Below are positions 44,770 through 53,548 of a stretch of DNA of 64,000 nt, piece by piece; positions within the stretch are counted from its first letter, which is position 1, and every line of letters begins with the position of its first letter. Source of the stretch: Thiomicrorhabdus sp033238645 (GTDB taxonomy: Bacteria > Pseudomonadota > Gammaproteobacteria > Thiomicrospirales > Thiomicrospiraceae); contig BQXR01000003.1 in NCBI GenBank assembly GCA_033238645.1, positions 186,001-250,000 of the forward strand. Reading direction: 5' to 3'. The notes below the pieces were generated by a model that had not been told where the DNA came from, searched no databases, and was given only the letters and a program-made list of their open reading frames with translations. The translations under genes were made by a program, and so were the position numbers.

Positions 44770-45568
44770 AAGTGCAATTGGTAAAAAGGAGGGCAGCTAG
44801 TAAAGTCATGCTTCTCCCGACCAAGAGTGAAGTACTTATGAGCTATAACCAATTGACCAAGAATGAAAGATACCAGATTTACAGCCTAAAGAAAGCAGGA
44901 CATACACAAAACGCTTGAAATACAAAACTGGATACGCGAACAGATTAGGCTTGATCTTAGCCCATAGAAAGTGGTCGATTATCGTATTACATATAACAAT
45001 GTACGGCTGCATCATGAAACGATTTATCAACTAATTCATGCTGATAAGTCTTAAAGAGGAATACTTCATACACACCTTCGTATAGCCTTAAAACCCTACC
45101 GAAAACGCTATGGTCATTATGATCGGCGGGGTCGAATAAAGAATAGAACTTCTATCGATCAACACCCAACTGTTGTCGATGATCGATGTAGGTTTGGTGA
45201 TATCTTTATCGGTAAAGGGCGTAGCAGCCCTGTTAACCTTAGTGGAGAGAAAGAGTCAAAATAATCACATTGGATAATGGACTAGAGTTTTCAGCACATG
45301 AAGTTATTGGTAAGGCGTTAGATTTAGAGATCTATTTTGCTCATCCATATTCTTCATGGGCGCGTGGAATGAATGAAAATACCAATGGCCTGATTAGACA
45401 GTGTTTTTCTAAAGGAATGGATCTAACAAAGGTAACAGATGATCAAGTCGAGTATGTAATGGATCGACTGAATAACCGCCCTAGAAAGACTAGGAGAGGA
45501 AAGACTCTAAACGAATTATTTATGGGGCAGCGAAAAGATTTTCTCGCTGCATAATTAAAATTGCACTT
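44770..45568 (+). mobile_element. IS30-family insertion sequence, decayed
   Basis: Inverted ends AAGTGCAATT (44770-44779) and AATTGCACTT (45559-45568) bracket a broken IS30-type transposase gene. The span of about 800 bases is shorter than a complete IS30 element (about 1.0-1.2 kb), consistent with internal deletion. Confidence 0.75.
44838..45554 (+). pseudogene. IS30-family transposase pseudogene
   Basis: The frame starts at ATG 44838 (MSYNQLTKNERYQIYSLKKA, the helix-turn-helix region) and soon breaks. Further pieces read RKRYGHYDRRGRIKNRTSID, then VDDRCRFGDIFIGKGR, where the family has GDWEGDTVIGKG. The rest after LSGEKESK is disrupted. The last 94 codons (from about 45270) are intact: ITLDNGLEFSAHEVIGKALD with a catalytic Asp, and GMNENTNGLIRQCFSKGMDL with the catalytic Glu, ending FLAA. 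Multiple stops and deletions make it inactive. Confidence 0.88.
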
Positions 45569-45637
45569 GTGACTTGAAATCAAGGTTAATGACAGAGGTC
45601 AGTCGTGCATAAAGGATGTAATGAAAGCAGTTTTTGC

Positions 45638-47971
45638 TTAACTTAGTTCTGTACGGAAAATATTCGCTGCTTCGACCATGTGTTTTAAAGCGGGCTCTGT
45701 CTCTTTCCAACTACGGGTTTTTAGTCCGCAGTCTGGGTTGACCCATAGGCGTTCAACCGGGATGTTTTCAACCGCTTTACGAATCAAGTTCACCATAGAC
45801 TCGGTGTCTGGAATATTGGGTGAGTGAATGTCGTACACACCTGGCCCGATTTCATTCGGGTATTCAAAATCCACAAACGCTTGCAGTAATTTCATCTGAG
45901 ATTTAGAGGTCTCAATGGTAATCACATCGGCATCCATTGCCGCCACGGCTTCAATGATGTCGTTAAACTCGGAATAGCACATGTGGGTGTGGATTTGAGT
46001 GGCATCTTGTACGCCCGAGGTGGTGAGCTTAAAGGCATTGACCGCCCATTCCAAATACGCTTTCCAGTCCTGTTGTTTCAGTGGCAAGCCTTCACGCAGT
46101 GCGGCCTCGTCAATTTGAATCATGTGAATGCCAGCAGCTTCTAAGTCCAATACTTCGTCACGCAAGGCCAGTGCAATTTGTTGACAGGTGACGGATCTTG
46201 GTTGATCGTCTCGCACAAACGACCACTGCAACATGGTCACTGGCCCCGTTAACATGCCTTTCATGATTTTCTCAGTTTGCGCTTGTGCGTATTTTGACCA
46301 AAAAACGGTCATGGCACTTGGACGTGACACATCACCAAAAATAATAGGTGGTTTTACGCAACGAGAACCGTATGACTGAACCCAACCAAATTGGGTAAAG
46401 GCGTAACCGTCCATCTGCTCACCAAAGTATTCGACCATGTCGTTACGTTCTGGCTCACCGTGTACAAAGACATCAATACCAATGGATTCTTGACGCTTGA
46501 CCACGTCATCAATTTCACTCTGCATCGCTTTAATGTAGTTGGCTTCGCTTAATTCTCCTTTTTTCCAGTCTCTACGTGCTTGACGAATTTCTGCAGTTTG
46601 AGGAAATGAACCAATGGTAGTGGTTGGCAATAAGGGCAGGTTAAAACGCGCTTTTTGAGGCGCAATACGTTCGGCGTAGCCGGATGAACGCTCTAGGTTA
46701 TAGCTATCTAGTTTGGCTAATTTTTCTTGTACTGTGGCATTGTGTACTCGTTTGGATTGGCTACGTTTTTCAATGGTTTTTTGATTGTTTTCTAAAAGTG
46801 CATCGGCATGAGCTGCGCCACTTAATATAGCGGCAAAATCCTTTACTTCGCTCAGTTTTTGCTTGGCAAAGGAGAGGTAGTTCCGTAATTCGCTGTCCAG
46901 CGTGATTTCGGAATCTAAATCGACTGGAACATGCAACAAAGAACAACTTGGCGCAAGCCATAGATTCTCTTGCCATTTATCAAAGGCCGATTGTGCGATG
47001 TGTTTAGTCTTGGAAAAATCGGTTTTCCAAATATTACGTCCATCAATCAAACCAAGTGAAAGTACTTTGTCCGCTGAAAATTTCTCAACAATCTCACTTA
47101 ATTGTGCGCCACCACGCAACCCATCAATATGAAGCCCGTCAATCGGTAGTTGATTGACCAGTACCAAGTGGTCGCCCAGGGTTTCAAAATAGGTAGTTAA
47201 AAGTAACTTTAAGCCACTCTTTTTCAAGACCTTGTAAGCGGGTTCAAAGGCTTGTTGCCAGTCACTAGAGAGGGTTAGGCCCAAAATAGGTTCGTCCAGT
47301 TGTACCCACTCAATACCTTGTGTCTTTAAGCGAGACAAAATATCTTGATAAGTCGCTAATAACTCAGGAAGAAGCGTGAGTTTGTCTTGACCATACCCCT
47401 TGTCTTGCGCAAGATAAAGGTAAGTCAATGGCCCGATTAATACGGGTTTTACGCTGGCTGAGGGACTGTCTTTTGCAATGATTTGTGCTTCGGTTACTTC
47501 ATCAAATAGACGGGTGTCGGTCACATGAAACGTTTGGTTTTTGTTTAGCTCAGGCACAATGTAGTGATAATTGGTATCAAACCACTTTTTCATGTCGCAA
47601 GCGTAATCGGCTTTGGAGAGGTGGTCGTTATGACCATGACCCGCACAACAGCCATGCCCATCATCACTGGGCGCACGGCCACGAGCCATACGAAAAGCCA
47701 TTTCCACATCATAGGTTTCTTGCTTAAAACGATCTGGAATTACACCCAATAACGTGCTCATATTCAGCATCTGGTCGTAATAGGCAAAATCATTCACAGG
47801 TAACAGTTCTACGCCTGCACTTAATTGGGTTTGAAAGTTTTGATAACGAATCTCACGAGCGGTATTTTCTAGTTTGTTTAAAGTGCTTTTACCTGCCCAG
47901 TAAGATTCCAGTGCAAATTTGAGTTCGCGTTTATCGCCAATACGGGGGTAGCCTAAATTGTGAATTTTCAT
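45638..47971 (-). CDS. metE: Cobalamin-independent methionine synthase
   Basis: MetE moves the methyl group of methyltetrahydrofolate polyglutamate to homocysteine. The N-terminal half begins MKIHNLGYPRIGDKRELKFA. The catalytic half carries TTTIGSFPQTAEIR and the zinc ligands in HTHMCYSEF, a Glu in the EPERNDMVEYFGEQM region and the last Cys in NPDCGLKTRSW. Length is 777 residues. An unusual His/Cys-rich insertion lies at about 103-118. The divergent LysR gene next to it is the expected activator MetR. Confidence 0.96.
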   Translation of the reverse strand: MKIHNLGYPRIGDKRELKFALESYWAGKSTLNKLENTAREIRYQNFQTQLSAGVELLPVNDFAYYDQMLNMSTLLGVIPDRFKQETYDVEMAFRMARGRAPSDDGHGCCAGHGHNDHLSKADYACDMKKWFDTNYHYIVPELNKNQTFHVTDTRLFDEVTEAQIIAKDSPSASVKPVLIGPLTYLYLAQDKGYGQDKLTLLPELLATYQDILSRLKTQGIEWVQLDEPILGLTLSSDWQQAFEPAYKVLKKSGLKLLLTTYFETLGDHLVLVNQLPIDGLHIDGLRGGAQLSEIVEKFSADKVLSLGLIDGRNIWKTDFSKTKHIAQSAFDKWQENLWLAPSCSLLHVPVDLDSEITLDSELRNYLSFAKQKLSEVKDFAAILSGAAHADALLENNQKTIEKRSQSKRVHNATVQEKLAKLDSYNLERSSGYAERIAPQKARFNLPLLPTTTIGSFPQTAEIRQARRDWKKGELSEANYIKAMQSEIDDVVKRQESIGIDVFVHGEPERNDMVEYFGEQMDGYAFTQFGWVQSYGSRCVKPPIIFGDVSRPSAMTVFWSKYAQAQTEKIMKGMLTGPVTMLQWSFVRDDQPRSVTCQQIALALRDEVLDLEAAGIHMIQIDEAALREGLPLKQQDWKAYLEWAVNAFKLTTSGVQDATQIHTHMCYSEFNDIIEAVAAMDADVITIETSKSQMKLLQAFVDFEYPNEIGPGVYDIHSPNIPDTESMVNLIRKAVENIPVERLWVNPDCGLKTRSWKETEPALKHMVEAANIFRTELS

Positions 47972-48068
47972 CGTGCTTCCTTTGATATGTTTTTGGGTAT
48001 TATTTTTGGGTGGATAGATGATAGAATGGACGCATCATGAAATCAAACGAATATATTTCAGTTTAATA

Positions 48069-48081
48069 TGAAATTTATTCA
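48069..48081. promoter_or_regulatory. Predicted MetR operator
   Basis: TGAAATTTATTCA fits the MetR consensus TGAA-N5-TTCA exactly. It lies between the divergent metE and metR genes, 26 bases before metR. A second, looser palindrome (TGAAATCAAACGAATATATTT) lies about 30 bases upstream. Confidence 0.7.
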
Positions 48082-48084
48082 TGC

Positions 48085-48099
48085 TTTAGAGAGGGGGGG
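48085..48099 (+). repeat. G-run repeat, copy 10 (weak variant before metR)
   Basis: TTTAGAGA followed by seven G, ending eight bases before the metR ATG. Only part of the core is kept. It probably serves as the metR ribosome-binding site. Confidence 0.5.
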
Positions 48100-48107
48100 A
48101 GAAAAAT

Positions 48108-49004
48108 ATGTTAGAACTTAAACACCTAAAAACCATTCAGGCACTGGCGCAAAAAGGTTCGGTGAATAAAGCAGCAGACGCTCTTTTTATGACTCAATCT
48201 GCTTTATCGCATCAAATTAAACAGCTTGAAAGTACGTTTGAGTTAAAATTATTTGAACGTAAAAGCAACCCGCTTACTTTAACCTCCGCAGGCAAAACGC
48301 TGTTAAAAACCGCGCAAGAAGTACTGCCTAAATTAGCGCAAGCTGAAGCGACGTTGCAAGCATTTGCAAAGGGTGAGCAGGGGCGCTTGTTTATTGGGGT
48401 AGAGTGTCACACCTGTTTTGAGTGGTTGTTACCGATGGTGAGGCGATATCAACAAATTTGGATGGATGTTGATTTAGACATCACCAATAGCCTCAACAAA
48501 AGTGCACTGCAAAATCTGATTGAAAAAAAATTGGATTTGGTGATCACCTCCGATCCCATCGAAAACGATGAGTTGGCATACCATTCACTATTTGGTTTTG
48601 AGTTGAGACTGCTTGTGCCCGTTAACCATTCTCTGGCTAATAAACAGTGGGTTGAACCCAAAGACCTCGTGACAGAAACCCTAATTTGTTACCCAGTATC
48701 GGAAGGTAAGTTAGACGTATTCAAACGCTTTTTAAACCCCGAAGGATTCAAGCCAAAAACTATTCGACACTCGGAAATGACCATGATGATGTTACAACTG
48801 GTCGAAAGCCAGCGGGGTGTTTGCGTACTACCCAAATGGCTCGTGGATAGTCAGCCCGAGTTTGCTCACCTCCCCACTTTAAAACTGGGAAAAGATGGCC
48901 TATGGTCAACCCTATACGCGGCCACACATGTGGATTCTGAATCGCAACCTTACATTGCTGATTTTATTGATAAAATGGCCTCTAAGATTGAAAAAAGAGG
49001 GTAG
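48108..49004 (+). CDS. metR: LysR-type regulator, predicted MetR
   Basis: This 298-residue LysR protein has an N-terminal helix-turn-helix (LKTIQALAQKGSVNKAADAL, FMTQSALSHQIKQLE) and an effector domain (about 90-295) that begins GRLFIGVECHTCFEWLLPMV, typical of MetR. It lies divergent from metE with a matching operator between them. MetR uses homocysteine as co-activator and controls metE and its own gene. Confidence 0.92.
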   Translation: MLELKHLKTIQALAQKGSVNKAADALFMTQSALSHQIKQLESTFELKLFERKSNPLTLTSAGKTLLKTAQEVLPKLAQAEATLQAFAKGEQGRLFIGVECHTCFEWLLPMVRRYQQIWMDVDLDITNSLNKSALQNLIEKKLDLVITSDPIENDELAYHSLFGFELRLLVPVNHSLANKQWVEPKDLVTETLICYPVSEGKLDVFKRFLNPEGFKPKTIRHSEMTMMMLQLVESQRGVCVLPKWLVDSQPEFAHLPTLKLGKDGLWSTLYAATHVDSESQPYIADFIDKMASKIEKRG

Positions 49005-49014
49005 GTAAAACAAT

Positions 49015-49334
49015 ATGTCAGGCTGTGGTTGAGAGATTGAAATAAAAGACAAGGCGCAACGTCGAGTTTTGATTGTTTTATTGGCGATTAATTTGGTCAT
49101 GTTTTGGTTGAAATAACGTTGGGTGTAATCAGTGAATCTACAGCTTTAATTACAGACTCTTTTGATATGTTGGCGGATGTGACGGTGTATGTCATTGGGT
49201 TATACGCCGTTGGCATAGTGGCTTTTGTTAAAGTAAAAGCAGCTCATATAAGTGGCGTTTTACAAAGGATCTATAGGGTCAAGGGATCTCTCACACTAAA
49301 ATTCCACAATCTACACTTCTCTCATGCGATCTAG
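49015..49334 (+). pseudogene. Cation diffusion facilitator (CDF) transporter, broken
   Basis: The fragment starts MSGCG, then has an in-frame TGA where relatives have Cys. It continues EIEIKDKAQRRVLIVLLAIN, loses one base near 49102, and resumes in another frame as VEITLGVISESTALITDSFD with the metal-binding ITDSFDMLAD and KVKAAHISGVLQ. The homology stops after about 49262 and the remaining helices are missing. Two point lesions and truncation mean it cannot make a working transporter. Confidence 0.8.
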
Positions 49335-49490
49335 TAATCTCATAAAGGTGTACTTCCCTGTTACATGATTAGAAACGGGGATAGGAATGCTTTGTTAAAG
49401 CAGTTGGTTTAGAGTATGGTGGGTTTTATATTTAAGTCATTATACATAAGTATATACGTATGTATTACGATAGCAATGTGTATAATAATT

Positions 49491-50110
49491 GTTGGGCTTT
49501 AAAGAGTTGAGATAAATATCATGTCTACATTTACAAATGAAATTGAAAAGCTAGCTACTGACTGGTTTCGTAGGTGTAGGGAAAGCCAAATGGTGCATTA
49601 TGAATATGCTAGCAGCCTACAAAAAAGACATATATGGCTCGGAGCTTCAGCAATGATTCTTTCTACCATAGTCGGTACAGCCGTCTTTAGCTCATGGGAG
49701 TCATCAACAAATAACGAATGGTTGCGTGTGCTCTTTGGTATGCTGAGTATGTTAGCTGCTACAACAGCAGCCCTTCAAACTTTTATGAATTTTTCAGATA
49801 GATCGGTTGAGCACAAGTCAGCAGGGGCAAGCTATGGCGCATTAAGAAGAGAACTAGAACTACTTAAAACAGTTCCTCCTGAAACAGAGAAAGAAATATA
49901 TAAAGCATTAGAAAACATAAAGACTAAAATGGATGAATTGGCCGATAAAGCACCAGGAATCCCATCGAAATTTAAGATGAAAATAGATGAAAGATTAAAA
50001 AGTAAAAACCATAAAAGAATATACGAACTAGAATCAAATAATAAATATAAGTGACAAGCATAAAAAATAGCCCAACAATGCGTTACAGGCAGATCTGCCA
50101 CCGAGTAATG
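49491..50110 (+). mobile_element. Candidate integron gene cassette carrying the SLATT gene
   Basis: GTTGGGC (49491-49497) fits the cassette boundary G^TTRRRY and lies 24 bases before the SLATT start. GCCCAAC (50070-50076) fits the RYYYAAC box, is its exact complement and lies 15 bases after the stop codon. It is followed by AATGCG, as in many attC sites, and by a hairpin (CGTTAC / GTAATG around the palindrome GGCAGATCTGCC). The far R' box cannot be found, so the right boundary is uncertain. Confidence 0.5.
49521..50054 (+). CDS. SLATT-domain two-helix membrane protein, predicted defence effector
   Basis: This 177-residue protein matches the SLATT layout. An amphipathic N-terminal helix comes first (TNEIEKLATDWFRRCRESQM), then two membrane helices (about 34-56, LGASAMILSTIVGTAVF, and 64-87, VLFGMLSMLAATTAAL). 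A long cytoplasmic helix with the conserved GASYGALRRELELLK follows, and then a lysine-rich tail. SLATT proteins are predicted pore-forming effectors that often accompany nucleotide-sensing or SLOG proteins in anti-phage systems. No sensor partner is adjacent. AT-rich DNA and cassette-like borders suggest transfer. Confidence 0.8.
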   Translation: MSTFTNEIEKLATDWFRRCRESQMVHYEYASSLQKRHIWLGASAMILSTIVGTAVFSSWESSTNNEWLRVLFGMLSMLAATTAALQTFMNFSDRSVEHKSAGASYGALRRELELLKTVPPETEKEIYKALENIKTKMDELADKAPGIPSKFKMKIDERLKSKNHKRIYELESNNKYK

Positions 50111-50151
50111 ACCCCGAGCAACTTTAATCATAACTAACGTGGCGTAAATTC

Positions 50152-51120
50152 ATGACTCAGTTTTTCAATGTACAGATACTTTTATTAGGTGTTTTACTAC
50201 TATTTTGTGCAACGGATTCTGTCTATAGTGCTGATAAATCTATTGCCAATGGCTTTCAGGGTTTTGTAAATATTTACGAACCATCAGGGATAGAGCAGTT
50301 GCCTGATGGACGTTTTATTGTGGTTGAAGATGAGTCTGATTTTGCTCTGAGTGTGGTTTGTTTTGAATCTAATGGACAAGTGACTGAGCAGCGTTTGCAG
50401 ACGACAGGAAAATTAGCAGATTTAGAGGGCATAACGCAGGGCAAGAATGGCTTTATTTATGCAATTACTTCTCATGCTAAAACGAAGAAAGGTAAACGAA
50501 GCCGTAATAGAGAGCAGTTGATTCGTTTTCGCTTAAATAGTGCTAATCAAGTGACAGATATTTCTGTTAATCGTTCTTTACGTGATGCGATTGGTCAGAA
50601 ACTCCCCTCTTTAAAAAATGGCAATACAAAATTTGATGATGATTTAAGTTTTAATATCGAAGGGCTAAGTTTTGATGCTAACAAAAATAATTTGTTAATC
50701 GGAATAAGAAGTCCTGTTGAGGGAAAAAAATCAGTCATTGTTGTGTTAAAAAATCCCAATAGTTTATTTGATGGCAATCAAAAACTACCTATTTCAGACA
50801 AGCTGATTCTTCTTAATCTCAAAGGCGGTGGTATTAGATCCATCACTTATGATGCTCATTTGCAGGGTTACTTAATTGCCAGTCGAAAACCTGGAAACTC
50901 TTTTAAATTATGGTTCTGGAATGGCAAACACAAAAGCAAACCACGCCCTGTTAAAATCCATGGTCTTAAAAAGCTACGCCATCTTGAAGGGATCACGTCA
51001 GCAAAACTTCCAAATGGTAAAACAGGAATTGTGCTGGTGAGTGATGATGGCAATGCCTCCAAGAATAGACCTGGACATTTTGTATTTATTAACTATGAAC
51101 AGTTAGTTTTTAATGATTAG
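50152..51120 (+). CDS. Secreted DUF3616-like beta-propeller protein
   Basis: This 322-residue protein has a signal peptide ending at VYSAD. The body is built of repeated strand motifs around an (L/I)EG core: EPSGIEQLPDG, DLEGITQGKNG, NIEGLSFDANK and HLEGITSAKLPNG. These fit the DUF3616 / SdiA-regulated type of propeller. It probably folds in the periplasm. Catalytic residues are not evident and the function is unknown. It begins after the SLATT cassette region. Confidence 0.6.
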   Translation: MTQFFNVQILLLGVLLLFCATDSVYSADKSIANGFQGFVNIYEPSGIEQLPDGRFIVVEDESDFALSVVCFESNGQVTEQRLQTTGKLADLEGITQGKNGFIYAITSHAKTKKGKRSRNREQLIRFRLNSANQVTDISVNRSLRDAIGQKLPSLKNGNTKFDDDLSFNIEGLSFDANKNNLLIGIRSPVEGKKSVIVVLKNPNSLFDGNQKLPISDKLILLNLKGGGIRSITYDAHLQGYLIASRKPGNSFKLWFWNGKHKSKPRPVKIHGLKKLRHLEGITSAKLPNGKTGIVLVSDDGNASKNRPGHFVFINYEQLVFND

Positions 51121-51234
51121 GCATGGGCCTAGCAACTAAATAGCTTTCCTCTAACTAACCTCTACTTATCTAAGCTCTCTTTTTATCAAATCTGCTTGAA
51201 TGATCGTTTACCGATATTCCTATTTTCGAATGTT

Positions 51235-52461
51235 TTATTTTGGCGGAATTTCTGAGTAAAGTTGTGCCTGATTTCTACCCTGCTTTTTGGCATAGTATAA
51301 AGCTTCATCGGCCTTATTAATAAAGCGCTCATAAGCCCTGTCTTTACAGGTGTTTGTTGAAGTTACGACCCCTAAACTAATCGTAATCAACTGAGTGGGC
51401 AGAGAGTTTTCGTTAGGAATATTTAAATTTTGAATGTTGAAACGTAAACGTTCAGCAAACTCCTTTGCTCCATCAGAGCCTGTATTTGGCAGTAGGATGA
51501 TAAACTCCTCGCCACCATAACGTGCACAGAAGTCACTTGGGCGTTTAAGTGTACTTTGGATACATTGTGCGACTTTTCGTAAACAGTGATCACCTGCAAT
51601 ATGACCATAGCTATCATTAAATGCTTTAAATTTATCTATATCACACATGATAATTGATAGTGGCTGTTTGTCTCGATTATGTCGTCTAAATTCAGTAATA
51701 ACCTTTTCAGAAAAGCTTCTACGATTGGCGATTCCTGTTAAATCATCAATGATCGCTTGTCTGTGAATAGTTTTATATGCACGGTTTAGTTGTCTTGTGG
51801 AATAAAAGATGGCCATTAGACCCGTTAGGCCAATCAATATATGCCCAATGAGTAGAGAAAGAGTGGGGATATTCATAATGTGTGGAAGAGTGATACTTAC
51901 GCCACCACGAATATCACCTTTTGAATAACCTTGTAGTGAATGGCATCTTAAACATGCTTTAGTGGTAATGAGTGGTGCCATATATAAGTATTTTTCTTGT
52001 TTATTTTCTGTGATAAAAATACCTTTTTCCGTAACACCATGTTCAAAAGATTCTAAGAGCTCTTTTTCAAAGTCACTGGGTGTATTTTTGGGATTAACGG
52101 GGTTGAGGCTGGTGATTTTAAATCTAATCCCTCCTCTCTCTTCGGTAATTTCAGCCAGTTGACGTGTCATGAAAGCAGGATCTATTTTGGTTAGAGTGAG
52201 TTGATCATTGATTTTGATATCCCGCATCGGTGTTTTGAGATAAGGGTTAGGCTGCGTAGTTTCAGTGACTGCGGCATATATCCCAGCATGGCGAGCATTC
52301 CACAACTGAGTAATGGTAATGTATTCGTAAAAGGTTCTTGCTGACTCTAATGCAATTTTTTCCTGTTCTTTTTTGGCGACGGTGTAATTCCAATAATACG
52401 AGAGTGATACTAATGTGATCCATGCAACAGAGGCAAGCATGAAAAGCCTTTTAACCTTCAT
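51235..52461 (-). CDS. Diguanylate cyclase with haem-binding Tll0287-like sensor domain
   Basis: This 408-residue protein makes c-di-GMP. A signal anchor (residues 5-24) precedes a periplasmic DUF3365/Tll0287-like domain carrying a c-type haem motif CLRCH. A second helix follows (about 205-225), then a cytoplasmic GGDEF domain (residues 240-400). The active site reads GGEEF, and an RPSD inhibitory site lies five residues upstream. Haem redox state or a gas ligand may set cyclase activity. Orn, which clears the breakdown product pGpG, is elsewhere in the window. Confidence 0.88.
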   Translation of the reverse strand: MKVKRLFMLASVAWITLVSLSYYWNYTVAKKEQEKIALESARTFYEYITITQLWNARHAGIYAAVTETTQPNPYLKTPMRDIKINDQLTLTKIDPAFMTRQLAEITEERGGIRFKITSLNPVNPKNTPSDFEKELLESFEHGVTEKGIFITENKQEKYLYMAPLITTKACLRCHSLQGYSKGDIRGGVSITLPHIMNIPTLSLLIGHILIGLTGLMAIFYSTRQLNRAYKTIHRQAIIDDLTGIANRRSFSEKVITEFRRHNRDKQPLSIIMCDIDKFKAFNDSYGHIAGDHCLRKVAQCIQSTLKRPSDFCARYGGEEFIILLPNTGSDGAKEFAERLRFNIQNLNIPNENSLPTQLITISLGVVTSTNTCKDRAYERFINKADEALYYAKKQGRNQAQLYSEIPPK

Positions 52462-53000
52462 ATATTAATTCCTATCGGGCTTAGAGGTATTGTGAACTTG
52501 GTATAAGAGTATTTTAAGTCTCTTACAGACTAGAGAGCTGTTTTTTTTAAACATTCTAGTTAATCACTGCACTATTCATACTCTCATATTAGATATGCTT
52601 TGTATATCCATCAAACATTAGAAGTTCTCTATCGTTGTTATTTTATACAGGTATTTAATAATTTTAGATGACTGCTTTATCTCAATAATTAATATTGCAC
52701 TGATCAATTTGAACTTAAGAAGTTTATTACACATAAGCAGAAAACAAGTAGTCTTTATTAGTATTTACATATAACTGGTCTGGTATTGATACAGCGATTA
52801 TTTCTCTGGCAACGGCTGCTGGGAATTTTTCACTGGGTAAAATGAAAGTAGCCTTTACAACGGGTAAAATTAATATTCTGAGCGATGCTGCAACTCTTGA
52901 AGAGTCTGCTGGTTATGGCATGGCCTTCTCGGGCATTTGAGAAGTGGTTGAGTTTTAATTTGTCTTTATTATTTATTTTAGAAATATTTAGCAAATATCA
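52462..53000. other. Gap of 539 bases with a coding remnant
   Basis: An open stretch on the plus strand (about 52762-52940) reads LVFTYNWSGIDTAIISLATA and ends ESAGYGMAFSGI before TGA. It has an upstream TAG and no start codon, and looks like the 3' end of a lost gene of unknown family. The remainder is AT-rich and contains nothing I can support beyond the likely promoter of the minus-strand cyclase. Confidence 0.4.
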
Positions 53001-53426
53001 CTAATACTGGTAGCGATAAGCTTCAATAAATACTTTAGGCATATTGGCTGATTTATACGTTTCTAGATCCATGCAGATCCATTGTGTGTGGGCACTAAAA
53101 ACGGTTTTACCATCGCTTTGTCGAATAACCTGATAAAAGCGAGTACGTCTCCTAGCGCTTGACGGTGCAGCAATCCAAGTACCAATTAGTAAACCATCAT
53201 CTAAATAACAGCCCGTATGAAAATTCATTTCATGTTGACCAATGACCATGACTTTACCTAGTTCACGCATCAATTTCATATCAATACCAACCGCTAAACT
53301 ATGCGCCCACGAAACCTTTTCCATCCATTCTAGGTAGACCTTGTTATTCACATGATTAAGGTGGTCAATTTCGCTCTCTAAAACAGTGTGTTCCAGAATA
53401 AAAGGTTCAGGGTGTTGCCAGTTCAT
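53001..53426 (-). CDS. Acyl-CoA thioesterase, 4HBT hotdog family
   Basis: This 141-residue single-hotdog protein has the catalytic-site segment DHLNHVNNKVYLEWMEKVSWAH. It is of the FadM/YbgC type, in which an Asp acts near the N-terminus of the long helix. It likely hydrolyses acyl-CoA esters in the cytoplasm. The chain-length preference is unknown. It is a lone minus-strand gene divergent from aroC. Confidence 0.82.
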   Translation of the reverse strand: MNWQHPEPFILEHTVLESEIDHLNHVNNKVYLEWMEKVSWAHSLAVGIDMKLMRELGKVMVIGQHEMNFHTGCYLDDGLLIGTWIAAPSSARRRTRFYQVIRQSDGKTVFSAHTQWICMDLETYKSANMPKVFIEAYRYQY

Positions 53427-53548
53427 ATTGCTCTCGATGTGTATTTATCTTCAATAGTCTCTTGCTGATTATATTGACTGTTTATATGCAATTGAAGGCA
53501 AATTTAGTAGAATACCCCGATTATAACGAATATTAGAGAAGTCGCATT

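Noticed and set aside
49104..49334. A 76-residue intact small membrane protein
   Set aside because: The sequence is the second part of a CDF transporter interrupted by a stop codon and a frameshift, so it is a pseudogene fragment.
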